Shown here one piece after another: positions 32,998 through 45,091 of a stretch of DNA of 64,000 nt; position 1 is the first letter of the stretch; every line of letters starts with the position of its first letter. The notes beneath the pieces were generated by a model. The model searched no databases. It was not told the DNA's origin and saw only the letters and a list, made by a program, of their open reading frames with translations. The position numbers and the translations under genes are program-made. This stretch comes from Neodontobutis hainanensis (taxonomy: Eukaryota; Chordata; Actinopteri; Gobiiformes; Odontobutidae), in NCBI GenBank assembly GCA_024349245.1, contig JALDNG010000049.1, positions 857,001 to 921,000 on the forward strand, given 5' to 3'.

Positions 32998-34807
32998 AGT
33001 TCATAAGTAGCCAGAGTTATACATCAACAGCGACTAGAAAGACAGGTTTCTTTCTAGTAAATAAAGGACATGTCACCACCCCTTTCTGCTTGAAGGACTA
33101 AAGTGCGTCAAAAGTTATGTTTTTCTTCTACACAAAAAACAAGTACTGTAGTGCAAGACTGATTTTCTGGGAAACAGAACACATGCTTCACTGATAATTG
33201 CTTATTTAGTTGTTGGCGTCTATGCAAGACCTGGAGCTGACCCTATTGAAGATGACCAGTTGCGCTATCAGGTTTACTAAACTGTATTGGATTACATTCC
33301 CGCTAAAGTAATTTCACTGTCTGGTCAAATGCAATGTATATTTCAGAAGGACACAGAGGTGAGATAAAATGTAGAAAACAGCTGCCATGCCATTGTTATT
33401 GTATTATAACATTATATGATAGGCATTGACAACAGTGTATAATACAAAGCCATCAATAATGATCTTTTGAATGTTACAGTGTTTTAGCATCATCTCCATC
33501 ACATAATTCATGAGGTGAAACAAAAAGTACTACAAAATAGTTTAAAATTTCTTAATAATACAGAGAGGGTAGTGTAAAAGCAATAGCCATAAATATCGTA
33601 AAGATGAAACATTAGGTGCATATACAAATCCTTTAACTTTTTATGGATAACAAAAGTCACCATGACTCATAATGAAGGAAGATTGCTATCAATCTGATCC
33701 AGTAACAGTAACATCATGCATCACAATGCATACTTTTGACAAAATGTATAAATGCAAAATGAGACAAAAAAGGCATTTTGTTTTCAGACCCTTGGTGTTT
33801 TTACACAATATATTAAACAATAAACCCATTTGAACACTTGGCATCCTTTAGTACTGCTCTTTCTAATGCTTCCCAACACTGTTTCTTAAATACGCATTAC
33901 ATCACTTTATAAAAAACACTAGCTTTAAAAAACACATAAACCTGGGAACCAACCAGCTTTTCCTTCTATGTCACCTTCATATAAAAAAACAAAAACAAAA
34001 AAAAAACTGATTTATGTTAACACTGTCAAATGTATGGTAGTAAGAGTGGAAAGTGCTGTTGCCGTTACAGCTTTACAGTATGGGCTTTAACAGTGAAGAG
34101 ACCACCACTTTTCTTTCAGTCTGTGAGCTACACTTCACTACGATGCCTGTGCAACCACTTTTGCTCTAAATAATAATAAAAAAAAAAAAAAAAAAAAAGA
34201 CCAGCATAATTAACAATAACGACAAAAAAAAAATGTTAGCACATGCTTGTAAAACTGATTCCTATTTGTAACACTGAGCTATGACAAAACTAGGGAGGTT
34301 GAAGCTGGCACCTAGAATTGTGCAATTACCATGCTGCTCACCATTATTTGTGATACAGTGCAACCCCTTATTCACTTTTTTTGTTGGTTTTACATCACAG
34401 CGCTACAAAGTGTAATGTCAAAACATGTCACATTTTCTGCCAAATACAACAACAAAAAAATAAAAAAATTACTGCGTTAGCCATTTGCTTTTTTCTCTCC
34501 CATATTACCAGCGACTACAACAATGACATGCGGGTTCATGTGGTCAAAAGTTAAACTCGAGAGTGCCTGTAGCTTTGGAGCTGGAAGACAAATAAAAGCA
34601 CTTTGAAAGTCATCACAGTAACCTTCTTCTCCCATAGACTCACAACAACCCCTTTATCTAGACAGACACTCCCAAAAACAATATATTCTAAATAAAAAAC
34701 AGGAGGACACACTAGAATAAAAACAAACTGGTAGTGTAGAGTTTCTTGGTAGCGGTGAATGCTGTGGGTGATACACAGAGGTTGTTCGGCTCCATTACTG
34801 ACTGAGG
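32998..34807. other. TRIM 5' flank and probable gipc1 3' untranslated region
   Basis: No coding sequence recognised. The part nearest 34807 is downstream of the gipc1 stop on its strand and is probably its 3' UTR. It contains a poly-A run at 34178-34198. I could not place a clear canonical polyadenylation signal for gipc1. The TRIM promoter should lie in the left few hundred bases, but I see no diagnostic element. Confidence 0.4.
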
Positions 34808-36478
34808 TTAAACTCTCCCAACCTTAGCGTCGCCGATGGCCCCCCACACATCGAATACAAATTCATCTGGGAAGGCAAAGTCTCCCAGGGTTTCATCTAA
34901 AGCCTCGGCAAACTCATCCGGATTCTTTTTGTCCTTCCCAAGTTCTACCATGGTCGCCGCTGTTGACAGACAGACAACAGAGACATTATGTAATGAATCT
35001 AGCAGCAGTGAGGAGGTCATTGTAAGGTGACAGACACTTACCCAGCTCACTGTCTCTGATGCCCATATAGCTCTCGAGCAGGTCATCCACTTTTTCAATG
35101 GCTTTTTCCTCAAATGCAGATGGCTGTATTTGTTATCAGCAGCAAAGTATTAGACAGAGCTGGGACAGGCATTCTGAGCAAATATAAATATAAAGAATAT
35201 AAAGGCAACTCACCAGTTCCTCCACTGTAGCAGGACCTTTTGATCGCAGTCGTAGAGTTCCTCGGCCGGTGCCTAGCTGAACCCCTGAGGCTGACCTTGA
35301 CCCACCAGACCGCTGGCTGATCATATCTGCACAAAAAAAAGACTGACTCTTTTATACAGGAGACATTTAGTATATAACACATGTATTAAGGCCAACATCT
35401 TCGACTGTTAACATCTGAGTGCAGCAAAGACGCCAGAGCAGACATGCCCAATTTACTGCACACAATTCAGTTACTGTTTTACATTTGTATTCATTACACA
35501 TTTAAATCAATCAGTAAATGCAGACTGCCAGAGCCGATTATAAGTTTAACATTGACTTTTATGTCTAAACTAAAATGTGGTCACTTTTTCACAAAACTTG
35601 ACACATACAGTCAGCCAGTGCTTGGTTTTCTTTCCTCTTTCCAAACCTACCAAAGGCTTTGAGAGGCTCCACCAGGCGAATGGTAAACTCCTTCCCTTTT
35701 GGAAGCTCCTTCAACATTTTGGCAACTTCGTAGTGTCGGCAACCAATCAGGCGATGGCCATTGATGGACTCGATCATGTCTCCCACATTAATGACCTGAA
35801 TCTGATGTATGACACTGCCCTCCCGGATTCTCTGGAAAAATAGATTTAATATTTACTATAATTAGCCACTTTTCCTAACAATAACATTGCTATATGAACT
35901 GTTTTTTTTACCTTGATAAAGGCATAACCAGCTCCATTATCAGTGATTGTCAGTCCCAGAGCATCTTCCCCTTTATAGACAACTATTTCCTTTTTCTGAC
36001 CTTTTATGTGAGCAAAAATAAAGTCCTCAAGCCCAATCTGCCCCCCTAACAGTTTATCCATATCCACTTTGTGAGTGTTCAGAGTGCAAAACATGATCTG
36101 TGGAGAGACACATGATAAACACAGAGGTTTTGGCTACACAAAAACTCTTTATTGATTGCAACCACCTAAATGTCTCACCTCAGAGGGCGGGATCCCAAAG
36201 GCCTCCCCAATCTTGGCATAAAGCTCCCGCACATTACTGAAGCCTTCAATGCGTCCAGTGGGGCTGCCATGAGCAAGCTGAGTGTGAAAAATGAGTCGTG
36301 GCCGCATGCTGCTGGGTGGAGGAGGCAGACCTTCAGAGGTGGCACCTTCTCCAAGGCCGAGAACACCTCCATCTAAACCATCCATACCCGACACATTAAG
36401 ACCTGCGCGAATGGGCTCTGCTTCTTCGTTTTCCACCAAAGGAGAAGCCTTTTTCCTTCTTCCCAGTCCCAGAGGCAT
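34808..36478 (-). CDS. gipc1: GIPC PDZ domain containing protein 1, 6 coding exons
   Basis: Cytoplasmic adaptor that links the C-termini of membrane receptors (neuropilin, plexin, integrin and others) to myosin VI for endosomal traffic. Exons are 36478-36179, 36097-35912, 35831-35651, 35326-35214, 35123-35042 and 34959-34808. They total 1014 nt and 337 residues, against 333 in human GIPC1. The start MPLGLGRRKKASPLVENEEAEP is nearly identical to human GIPC1. The GH1 domain follows (FHTQLAHGSPTGRIEGF; MFCTLNTHKVDMDKLLGGQ), then the PDZ domain in exons 2-3 (EDALGLTITDNGAGYAFIK; NVGDMIESINGH), then the GH2 myosin VI-binding domain (PSAFEEKAIEKVDDLLESYM) ending DAKVGRV. Proline-rich residues 50-57 match GIPC1 rather than GIPC2 or GIPC3. 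It lies next to dnajb1 on the same strand, as in human 19p13.12. Confidence 0.98.
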
Positions 36479-37158
36479 GGTAGGGAGAGCAAAGTGTGCA
36501 AACAGGAAGAAGTCTGCTCTGGGAAAATACTCAAATCCGTGCCAACATGCAGCTTTTCAACAGCTACAGGTGTGCTGGATAGTAATCTGAATAATAGTAG
36601 TCCCAGTCCCAGTCCTCAAATACTCTCAAAGAGCTTATGAGCTTTTTTGACCAGGCACAATAATTAACAAATCCACGCATTACAGCAGCTCACATTGCTA
36701 GATCTGACAAGTCCTGGATCCAAGAGTAAAAAGCCTGTACCTGTGTCAGACACACGTGAAATTTAATGCAGTGAATACATGGCTACATACTTCAAACAAT
36801 ACAAGGACCTGCACAAAAAACGAGACAATGCGATTTTGAAAACAACGAAAGCTCTCCCATTTCCCAAATGTTCCTTAGTTCTGTTTTTTTCTTTCTAACT
36901 CTTAACAGAAGAAGCTAATGTTAGCGGCTAGCTGTAGTTTAAAGACATTTTATGCTCTTAACCTTAAAAAACTCTAGGGTCAGGAAAAGAACCACACAGC
37001 TACTTTACAAGGAGGCTAAATTAATCGCCGTTAATCCCTCATTAAGGTGCCTTTTCTGTTTCTAATGTGAGTAGAATAGCTGAGATTAGTTAGCTGCCTT
37101 CACTGTGGTCGCTAACGTGAACAGAAGGGAGTAAACATGGCAGGCCAGTCCTTCTTAC

Positions 37159-37370
37159 CCGGAGTTTCAGCTCTTCCTGCGAGCGTTGGCCTGCTGCTGT
37201 CAGAAGTTAATAATATTAATATTTACACGGGAAAGAAAGTCGCTGATGTTTGCCTCCACGTTGATGACAGGCTGACTTAGTTTTGCCTGGTGAGGTAAGT
37301 AGCGTGTGTCGGTATGCCGCTGCAGATTAGCTTCCGGTCCGAGCCCAGCGGCGGCAGCAAGGGCTGTGAG
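37159..37370 (-). promoter_or_regulatory. gipc1: Probable gipc1 5' noncoding exon and GC-rich promoter
   Basis: A donor CCG|GTAAG on the minus strand ends at 37159. The sequence upstream of it (higher coordinates, to about 37370) is locally GC- and CpG-rich in an AT-rich surround, including CAGCGGCGGCAG on the plus strand. A matching acceptor is possible a few tens of bases upstream of the gipc1 ATG (near 36510). This looks like the first untranslated exon and start site of gipc1. No transcript evidence is available. Confidence 0.4.
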
Positions 37371-39192
37371 CGTCCTCCCAGAAAATACCGTCTCCGTAAT
37401 GTAGAATACTAAACGTGTAAAAAAGTAATCGCATTATTGCAAACAAAAATGTTGCATTATTTTATTTTTTACTATCATTCATCAAAAATTCAGAAATGTT
37501 CCTTAAAATTAATACATAATAAAATGACTTTAAAATCTCTTTTAAAAATAAGACAAGTGGCATATTCTATTAAATATATATTTTTGAGATAGATACTTTA
37601 GATATTGTTATAGCCTACTTGTTTACAGTAAAGAGGTATGCTATATTCAAAGTTTCGCCCTTAGACTTTGTGTTGCTTGTTGGATTTAATGTAGCATGCA
37701 CATTGATTTTTAGTGCAGCTCTGACACTAGATGGTGATCATTGGTCGTAAACATTATGAGAATATACAATCACTGGTTTATACTGCACCATAGTGGTTAA
37801 ATTTGGGAACTGCAAAATGGAGTTGACCAATTGTGTAATGTGAGCCAACATCTAACACCCAACAACCAGATACTATATAAAGCCACTTACTTAAAGTGGT
37901 GTGTGTGACAGGTAAATGATCTTAGTGTTAAACTCATAAATGTGACAGAATAAATAAATCATCAGTTACTGACAGTTTTGTTTGCCAGGATATTTAATAT
38001 GGAAATGTAAGTCAACACTGCATAGGAAAAATATTACAAATCTTAACCCCACTTAATAAGCATTTTAATCAAATTGTCCTCATTTTAAACCTGAGGAATT
38101 TAATAACATAAACATGATGTGGAACCAAATAAGGCTTACACCTTTTTTCCTTTAAAACAGGAAAAAATAAAATAAAAATAAAACCTTTTTAAAAACAAAA
38201 AAGGTGAAACATTACAGATGACACACCTCTACATTTATGTTATGTAACTTGCACTCCCACAGGAGCAGGACTGTCTCCTTAGTCCAACAATCAGATAACT
38301 CTGCATTTTGCTTATAATATTCAAATAAACTGTGTGGAAGACTCCAGTCAAAGTACACAGACTGGATATTGTTTAATAGTCCTCAAATAAAAAGATAAAG
38401 TAAAAAGCTTAAGATTTAGGGTTTGTCAATTTCAGAAAAGACAATAAACACACACATGCTTCCCTCACTTTTAAACACATGACACACATATTCGAAAGGA
38501 AATGATTTGGCAGAGAAGATGTCCCATTATTGATACTTTTAAAATAAAATATTTAGTTGTTGATTAAGATTGTAAAATTAAACAATTTTGCAAGACGCGC
38601 ATCTTGCACAACCATCCTGTTCTCATTTTAAAAGTCACACTTTTAGTACCCAACTATTATTTAGTTTTCTGTTTGCAAATATGATGTAATGACTTAAGAC
38701 CTGTAAACATGTCAAAATTATCCCCTGCAAAGTAATGTAGACATAGCTACATTGAAGTACTTCACCTGAGGTATTAACATTTGCAGGCAGCACTATACTG
38801 TCAAAAAAAAAAAAAAACAGAAAACGAAACCATATCCATGGTCACTGCTTGAATTTTGATTATTTTCTTCTTTAGATTTGTAGAAATTCATAATTTTTTT
38901 TGCCAAACCACAAACCACACAAATAACTTGCATGAGGATTTCTTTAAGAATCATTTCTATTTCATTTTGAGGTAGACTGCTATTTGTACTGTAACAGAAC
39001 CAAAACTTGGGCGGTTATGTTAGTTTCCTAGTCTTAAGACACTAATTTAATTTGCTAGTGAGCAGGAGTTGGAAACTCTAACAAAACACACAGCTGATCC
39101 CACTCAAACTGCCAAGCCTCACAACTCCAGACAACAGTAACGGTGCTGTGTCATTGGAAATGTGTTTTTTGGCCAAACTTTGTCATTTCAAG
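37371..39192 (-). other. dnajb1: Probable dnajb1 3' untranslated region
   Basis: AT-rich sequence without open reading frames between the dnajb1 stop codon (39193-39195) and the gipc1 promoter region. The only canonical AATAAA on the minus strand that I noticed is near 37462-37467. If it is used, the 3' UTR is about 1.7 kb and ends within about 100 bases of the gipc1 5' exon. A poly-A run lies at 38803-38817. Confidence 0.4.
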
Positions 39193-40752
39193 TCACGCTG
39201 GAAGAATCTGCCTGAGTGCATCACGAGTGTTTTGGCCCAGTTTGTCAGGAAATTTCACAGAAAAGTCCAAAATCATGTCACCCCTTTTCTCAGGAAACTT
39301 GGACAGTGGAAGGCCTTCTCCAACAATGCGCTTTTTCATGCCAGGTTTGACAACATCTCTGGAAGTTAGAGTGATGGTCCGGCCGTCAAGTGTGGGGGCG
39401 TTGACGGTACAGCCACACAACGCCTAGGTAAAGATAAGAAGAGAGCATTGATATAGTCAAATTCTTACCAAGCTATATTGTTTAAAATCACATTTTTTCT
39501 TTACAATCTATACATACTTCTCTTAGTGATATTTTAGCTGGATAAATTACATCAGAGCCCTCTCTTTTGAATACTGGATGAGGTTTATCTTTGACCACAA
39601 ACACAACATCTGCAGGAATGTTGCTGGGCGTTTCATCTCCCTCTCGTGGAAAAGTGATTTTTGTCCCCTCTTTCCAACCCCGCTTGATGTCCACTGTCAA
39701 AATCTTATCCTCATTCCGCATCGTGCAGCCGTCTGGATTCAGTCTTTTGCGAGAAATTTTCATTTTTTTGGTGCAGCCTGAGAAGACTTCCTCTAGGCTT
39801 ACCTTCAGCTCATGCATCACAGGTGGGTCCTTCTTTTTCTCCTGTGCTCTGTGATGACCTCGAGGGTGCGCTTTAAAAGACCTATGAAAGCCACCCATAC
39901 CACCCATCCCAAAAGCTGAAAAAGGGTCATTAATATCCATATCCTCTTCTGCATTTTGGGAAAAGAAATTATCAAATGGGCTGTGACCTCCAAAGAACTC
40001 AGTGAACATTGCATGAGGATCTCCATGAAAGGTGTAGTTGAAGCTTTGGCCACTATGTGCTCCTCCACCTCCTCCAGCAGACCCTTTTAGCCCTGAAATG
40101 AAAAAAAATCCAGTGACATTTATTAGTATTTTCAAGAAATTAAAAGCTAGTTAGAAGAAGCAATGCTATTATTATATGCAAAAAGCTAATTATATCTTAT
40201 GTTATCAGTAGACAGTATATTTGACAATTATAATGAGTCAGCTCATCATTTTTGAAATATTTCACTCCGAAGCCAAATTACTGCATTTTTGAGCCTGTCA
40301 TATAAAAACTATTGCAGTGACAGGACATTCAAGAACCAGTTGTTTCCAGTAGCTTCTCTGGCTACTCCTATTGTACCCACACCCCTGCACTGTCTAGCTT
40401 AAAATCTACAAATAAAAAATGAATAATGTACAGGTCATAATGAATTAGATTATGCATTTGTTAAATTTATAAATGCACTACTGACTGAACAGCTGACAGG
40501 ACACCAAACAGTTGTGGAACTAAATAAGAAAGGGACATTACCTTCTTCTCCATATCTGTCATATATTTCCTTTTTCTTGGCATCACTGAGGACATCGTAC
40601 GCTTCAGCTATCTCTTTGAATTTGTCTTCTGCTCCAGCAGACTTGTTTTTGTCCGGGTGATAGCGCAGGGCCTGTTTTCTGTACGCCTTTTTGATCTCAT
40701 CTTCGGTAGCACCTTTGGCTATCCCTAACACTTTGTAGTAATCTTTACCCAT
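39193..40752 (-). CDS. dnajb1: DnaJ heat shock protein family (Hsp40) member B1, 3 exons
   Basis: Class B J-domain co-chaperone that delivers clients to Hsp70 and stimulates its ATPase; cytosolic and nuclear. Exons are 40752-40542, 40092-39518 and 39423-39193. They total 1017 nt and 338 residues; human DNAJB1 has 340. The J domain occupies residues 1-70 with the HPD triad at 32-34 (YHPDKNK). A Gly/Phe-rich linker follows, then the two beta-sandwich client-binding domains (MHELKVSLEEVFSGCTKKMK; VVKDKPHPVFKREGSDVIY; SLREALCGCTVNAPTLDGRT). The C-terminus ends DALRQILPA. The ATG at 40750 gives the family start MGKDYYKVLG; the frame is open a little further upstream but without a better start. Three exons with the same boundaries as the mammalian gene. 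A heat-shock element lies upstream (41081-41093). Confidence 0.98.
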
Positions 40753-41080
40753 TACAACAACCACTCTAATTGCTCGTGGACGTTATAAAGCCATGTTCAA
40801 TGCATGAGGAGAATTTTAAAAGCTGTTTATTAGTAGCAGCTCATCCAGCAGCAGCAGCAGCATGTCCGCCGCCGCCGTGTTGCTCAAACCAGCTTCGCCG
40901 CCGCAGTTGTCAACACTACGGTGATTGCAGCGGACAATAACAGGATAGCTCACTGTCAAATATACTGGGATTGTTTCAGTAGTTCTTTTCTAGCCCCGTC
41001 CAAAAATCTTCGCTCTTCTATATGGCACATAAAAGTCTTATCAACCCCGAGTCCACAGTTTGGCCGTAAAACCCAGTAGA

Positions 41081-41093
41081 GAAACTTCTGGAA
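41081..41093 (-). promoter_or_regulatory. Heat-shock element upstream of dnajb1
   Basis: The plus strand reads GAAACTTCTGGAA, three perfect alternating units (GAA nn TTC nn GAA) of the HSF1 binding consensus, which has the same form on either strand. It lies about 329 bp upstream of the dnajb1 ATG. A TATA-like CCATATAG on the minus strand (41018-41025) sits roughly 60 bp downstream, a sensible promoter spacing. DNAJB1 is a classic HSF1 target, so this is probably its main stress-response site. Confidence 0.75.
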
Positions 41094-41728
41094 GAAAATG
41101 CTGATGATGATGTGTGTGTCATGTCTGTGAAGCAAGATAAGTCACTCCCTCGCACTTCCGCTTTAGTCGTGACGCACAAACGTCGTAAACTGTTTAAGAA
41201 AACAATTAAATCAAAACAAAGAAGAAGAAAAGAGAAGAAGAAGGTTGGAAAGGAGAGGGGAAAAGGAAGAGAATTAATAAAGGATGGGCAAAAAGAAAGA
41301 GAGAAAAATAAACACTTTTTCAGACAGTATTTTGTTTAATTTTGTTTCATGGTTTAAATATTTTGATATGAAATATGTATATATTGTACTTACTGCTGTA
41401 TATTTGTATATATGTAAATAATCAAATAATAATACAAAAATATATTATATATATAATAAATGACACCCTTTTATATAATCTATAATGATTGCATTGCTCA
41501 AAAGTATTTACTGGGAATTTCACATTGATCTTCTATGAGTTTTATGCAGTTAATGCTATCAGTTACACAGTGTTTAAATAATTATGAGTTTCCCCTTTTA
41601 TAACCAGATAGGACAGACAAAAAGTACCAAAGGATTTTACTATTTTGAGGATTTCCAATAATTCCCTGACCAGTTGTACATTTTCTTTTTTTATTTATTT
41701 GGGTGTCTAATCATTGTACATATTATTA

Positions 41729-41780
41729 CATTTACATTTACATTTAGTCATTTAGCAGACACTTTTATCCAAAGCTTAGC
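41729..41780. repeat. Teleost interspersed repeat motif fragment
   Basis: The sequence around 41743-41775 (ACATTTAGTCATTTAGCAGAC followed by a near-match to GCTTTTATCCAAAGC) is a short motif found at very many places in teleost genomes. Only this fragment is present, and its natural boundaries cannot be defined here. It supports a fish origin of the window. Confidence 0.55.
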
Positions 41781-41802
41781 TAAAAAGCACACATAGTTTA
41801 TT

Positions 41803-41856
<54 letters not shown>
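41803..41856. repeat. (ATC)18 microsatellite
   Basis: Eighteen perfect ATC trinucleotides, about 25 bases after the fish repeat fragment at 41729-41780 and roughly 1 kb upstream of the dnajb1 start. Microsatellites often lie next to short interspersed elements. Confidence 0.97.
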
Positions 41857-44800
41857 TAATGTGTATCATAGAAATAGACACAAAAACTATTTACAACAAT
41901 CTATTCATTTACAAAAAATATTTTGGTATAATCTATTTCTACACTGTTTGGCTGTAATCAGTGCTTAATTTGTAAAGCTGAAGGTGAGGGAAGATAGAAA
42001 GGAATATTACTAACCCTAACCTTTCCCCAGCATCAAGAAAGACAAAAAGGTCAAGGAACACTTGTTGTAATAAAGACTGCATTATTGTGCTTTGTTTCTA
42101 AATCATGCCATTTTAACAAACTAATGGACAATGACTACAAGCTGAGTTATAAACCAGAGTTTAAAATGTTTTAAGCACACGCTTCTGTTGCTCAGTTCCA
42201 TGTAAACAACTTTACAGCTGATGTTCGAAGGTTTGGCAGCAATTTGTTTTTGGTTGATATTACAGACATTATATTTGGAACCAACACAGCCTGAAAGGTC
42301 ACAACCCAGGTGTCAAACAGCTTATCCAAAAAATAAAATACTAGAATTTTTAACTGTTGTGAATGTGCCCTTAGTTTTCTGTGTTAAAAAACACCTTCCC
42401 TTTTATTATTGCTCCATCATAGACTTCAACAAGGTCATCTTTGGCAGATACATAGTTGAGAAAATAGAAAGATTGTATTTGTATTATTTTTTTCTCTAAT
42501 AATGGGGACGGCCTAATAAAACAAGATCTTTTGCTTGCTTTACTTTTGTAATAGGGGTATACCCACAATCCCAATCAGTAACCAGCTCTTTAACACAATG
42601 TTTAACTTCTGAATCTGATGTGGACTGAGATAGCTGCAGGTACAAGAACTGGAGCCTGACCAACTGGTGTGAAATTTGATTTGTTGTATAATTAGCACTT
42701 TGGCAAATACTGTTTAATATCTCTTTGTGACTTTTAAAAACAAAATGCAGAAGTGCACCACAGTGGAGTAGCCTCACAAATATAGACAGATTAATTAGTT
42801 GATGAACATTGAACAAGATCTGTTTCAAGCTTTTGTTTTATAGTTACCTCTTCATGATCACAGATCTTCTCTTTCAGCAACAAAATATATTATATTACAG
42901 CTACTCGCAGTATCCAGTGTTCGAAATACTTTGAAGAACAGGTACACCATAGAAGAGCAGCCCTCCCCGACACTGCTGCCTTCCAGTTATGTGCCTCATT
43001 CACTGTCCTTGGCACCCATGGCACATCACAGGGGCTTGATGGACAGCAACCTGTGGTCAATCTGTTTTGGTGCCTATATAGAAAGGACTGCTGTGGTACT
43101 TACTGCTAAACCACAAGTCTATCTACTGAGGAGTTTATAATTGCCCAGCTCTTTCCAGACTCTACCATGTGGTCTTCTTGTGTTCGTGGCTCAGCTGAAA
43201 TCCCAGAGAACACTCTTGTCCCTTTTTTAAGGCATTGTCCACAACCATAAGAGCCATTGAACTGATGGATGCCCTGAACCATGTATTGGTGTGTTTGATA
43301 CATTTCAGATGTGCAGATATTGTTAAGCCTGTTCTGCTGATGAGAATAAGTATAATAATAAGCTTCCCTCTCTAAAACCTGTTTAATTTGGTTTGACAAG
43401 GACAGGCTAATGTAAAATTCTACATTCTTTTTTCATTGATTATCCTTATGTTTTTCCTGTGGGGGAAATTACTTGTCAGCAGCATGTTTTTGATGTTGGT
43501 GATGAACATGCAAACTTCGAGCGCACTACAGTCCGCACATTCATCACTTCCTTTTGCCAGCGCAGTTCATTCATTACAGAAAAAGTGAATACTTATTGAG
43601 TCTTGGGGAGCTTAAAATATTTTCTTAAAAATGTGGCAAGAATGTGGCAAGAGAGTTTAACTCAAAATAACAGATTTAAGAGTTTTACAGAAAATTATGA
43701 CTGAAATTTAAATTGGTTTAATTTCATTGTTTCCTAGATGAGTACAATGAAACCAAAAATAATTTGCTAATGCCACTGACTAGTCTTTGGAAGACAACAG
43801 AATGAACCAAGATAAAAAAATCCTGTGTGAGAGCACATCCTATAAATGTATAACTATCCCCAAAAAACACTTCTTGCCTTTTGCACATTTTTACACAAAA
43901 TAACAACTGATTGAACTGATCAGTTTGAAGTAAACTCATTTTTAAAGTGAACTCATCATCTGACCTATGTTTCTGCAGGGCCATTAGACCGTAAGTGCTT
44001 ACAGAGACACTTTCTCCACAACATATTATCCACCACACCTTGGTGTACCTGGGTCATGGTGAACACAGGTAAAATAGGATTGAGGGTGTAGCTATTTCAG
44101 GTAAGACAAAAATAAATCTTGGAATAAATTATAGACAGAAAAACTTTCATTTTAGGATCTCATGGTCATGTTAGTTAATTATTAAATTGTGCATTGTACT
44201 CTTATCAATTTGGCATCACAAAAAGAAGGGTTTAATCAAGGAATTTTTTCAAACATTATCAGGAATGCCAAAAGAGAGACTACTGCCTGCTGAGTTGGAC
44301 TCCTCTTACTGGTTATAATTAGACCATAGAATATAGATATGCACTTGGCTATGTGCACTGATGAGTTGACCCTTTCCGATGACAGGCATCTCTGAAGTTC
44401 TTCCAATCAGCATTTTCTTTACCCTCCTCCCAACACACACTGTACATGAGAAAAGTTATTGGAAATGCTGTTTGTTCACTGAGTAAACCTTGTTCTGATA
44501 AAAATACATGTGTGTCTTTGTGCTGGATGTCATAAAGTGAAAGGAATACCAGACACAGATGGTTGGGCAACGGAGGAAGTGTTCATCCCATGGATCAGGA
44601 TGTTAATGGGGGCAGTCTGTACATAACCACGCAAAGAGCAGAGCAGAGCAGACAGGAGCTTTGTCTTAGAGATCTAATGAGAGTGCATCGGCATTTGTCA
44701 CAGTAGGGCCGTATGTAGCTTCTCAAGGTTACTGTGCTCGTGCAGAGCAAACCAGGAGACTTATATTTAGCCTTGCAAATGGCGCACTATGGATTATGTC

Positions 44801-45091
44801 TTAGGGCTCTCCGGTTTCGTCTTCAGTGCGTTTTGTTGCATTGACGGGGGCTTTAGACCGTGCAGGAGTTGCCATTCAGGTAAGAAACAGGTTCACCAGC
44901 TCTCTTCAGTAACATTTGCTTTGGAACAAACACACAAGTACTTTTAACACACTTTGCTGTCCTCTGTAGGTGGAAGGCTATTTTAAGAATCTAGAAGACC
45001 ATCTGAGTTAAGGCTGAACTTAGCACAAAGGACCGATCCCTGGACAGACCACACTTTTTTGAACCAAGCTCTTTAACATTTGGGATCAGAT

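Larger units (their letters stand above)
40753..45091. other. dnajb1 promoter, intergenic DNA and tecr 5' flank
   Basis: The left end holds the dnajb1 5' leader, with short CAG and GCC repeats around 40848-40880, and its promoter. A purine-rich segment (41201-41310) gives a spurious Lys/Arg-rich open frame. Two repeats follow (separate entries). From about 42000 to 44700 I see no gene: the open frames of up to 110 residues have no recognisable domain. A probable tecr leader lies at the right end, with a donor CAG|GTAAGA after 44880 and an acceptor CTGTAG before 44970. This would give an untranslated first exon spliced to 44970-45259. Confidence 0.45.

Noticed and set aside
41112..41339. Lys/Arg-rich 75-residue open frame upstream of dnajb1
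   Set aside because: A purine-rich low-complexity DNA tract explains it; there is no exon signal, domain or conservation clue.
42221..43140. Several open frames of 69-110 residues between dnajb1 and tecr
   Set aside because: Composition is random, no domain is recognisable and there are no matching splice signals; I could not link them to a transposon.
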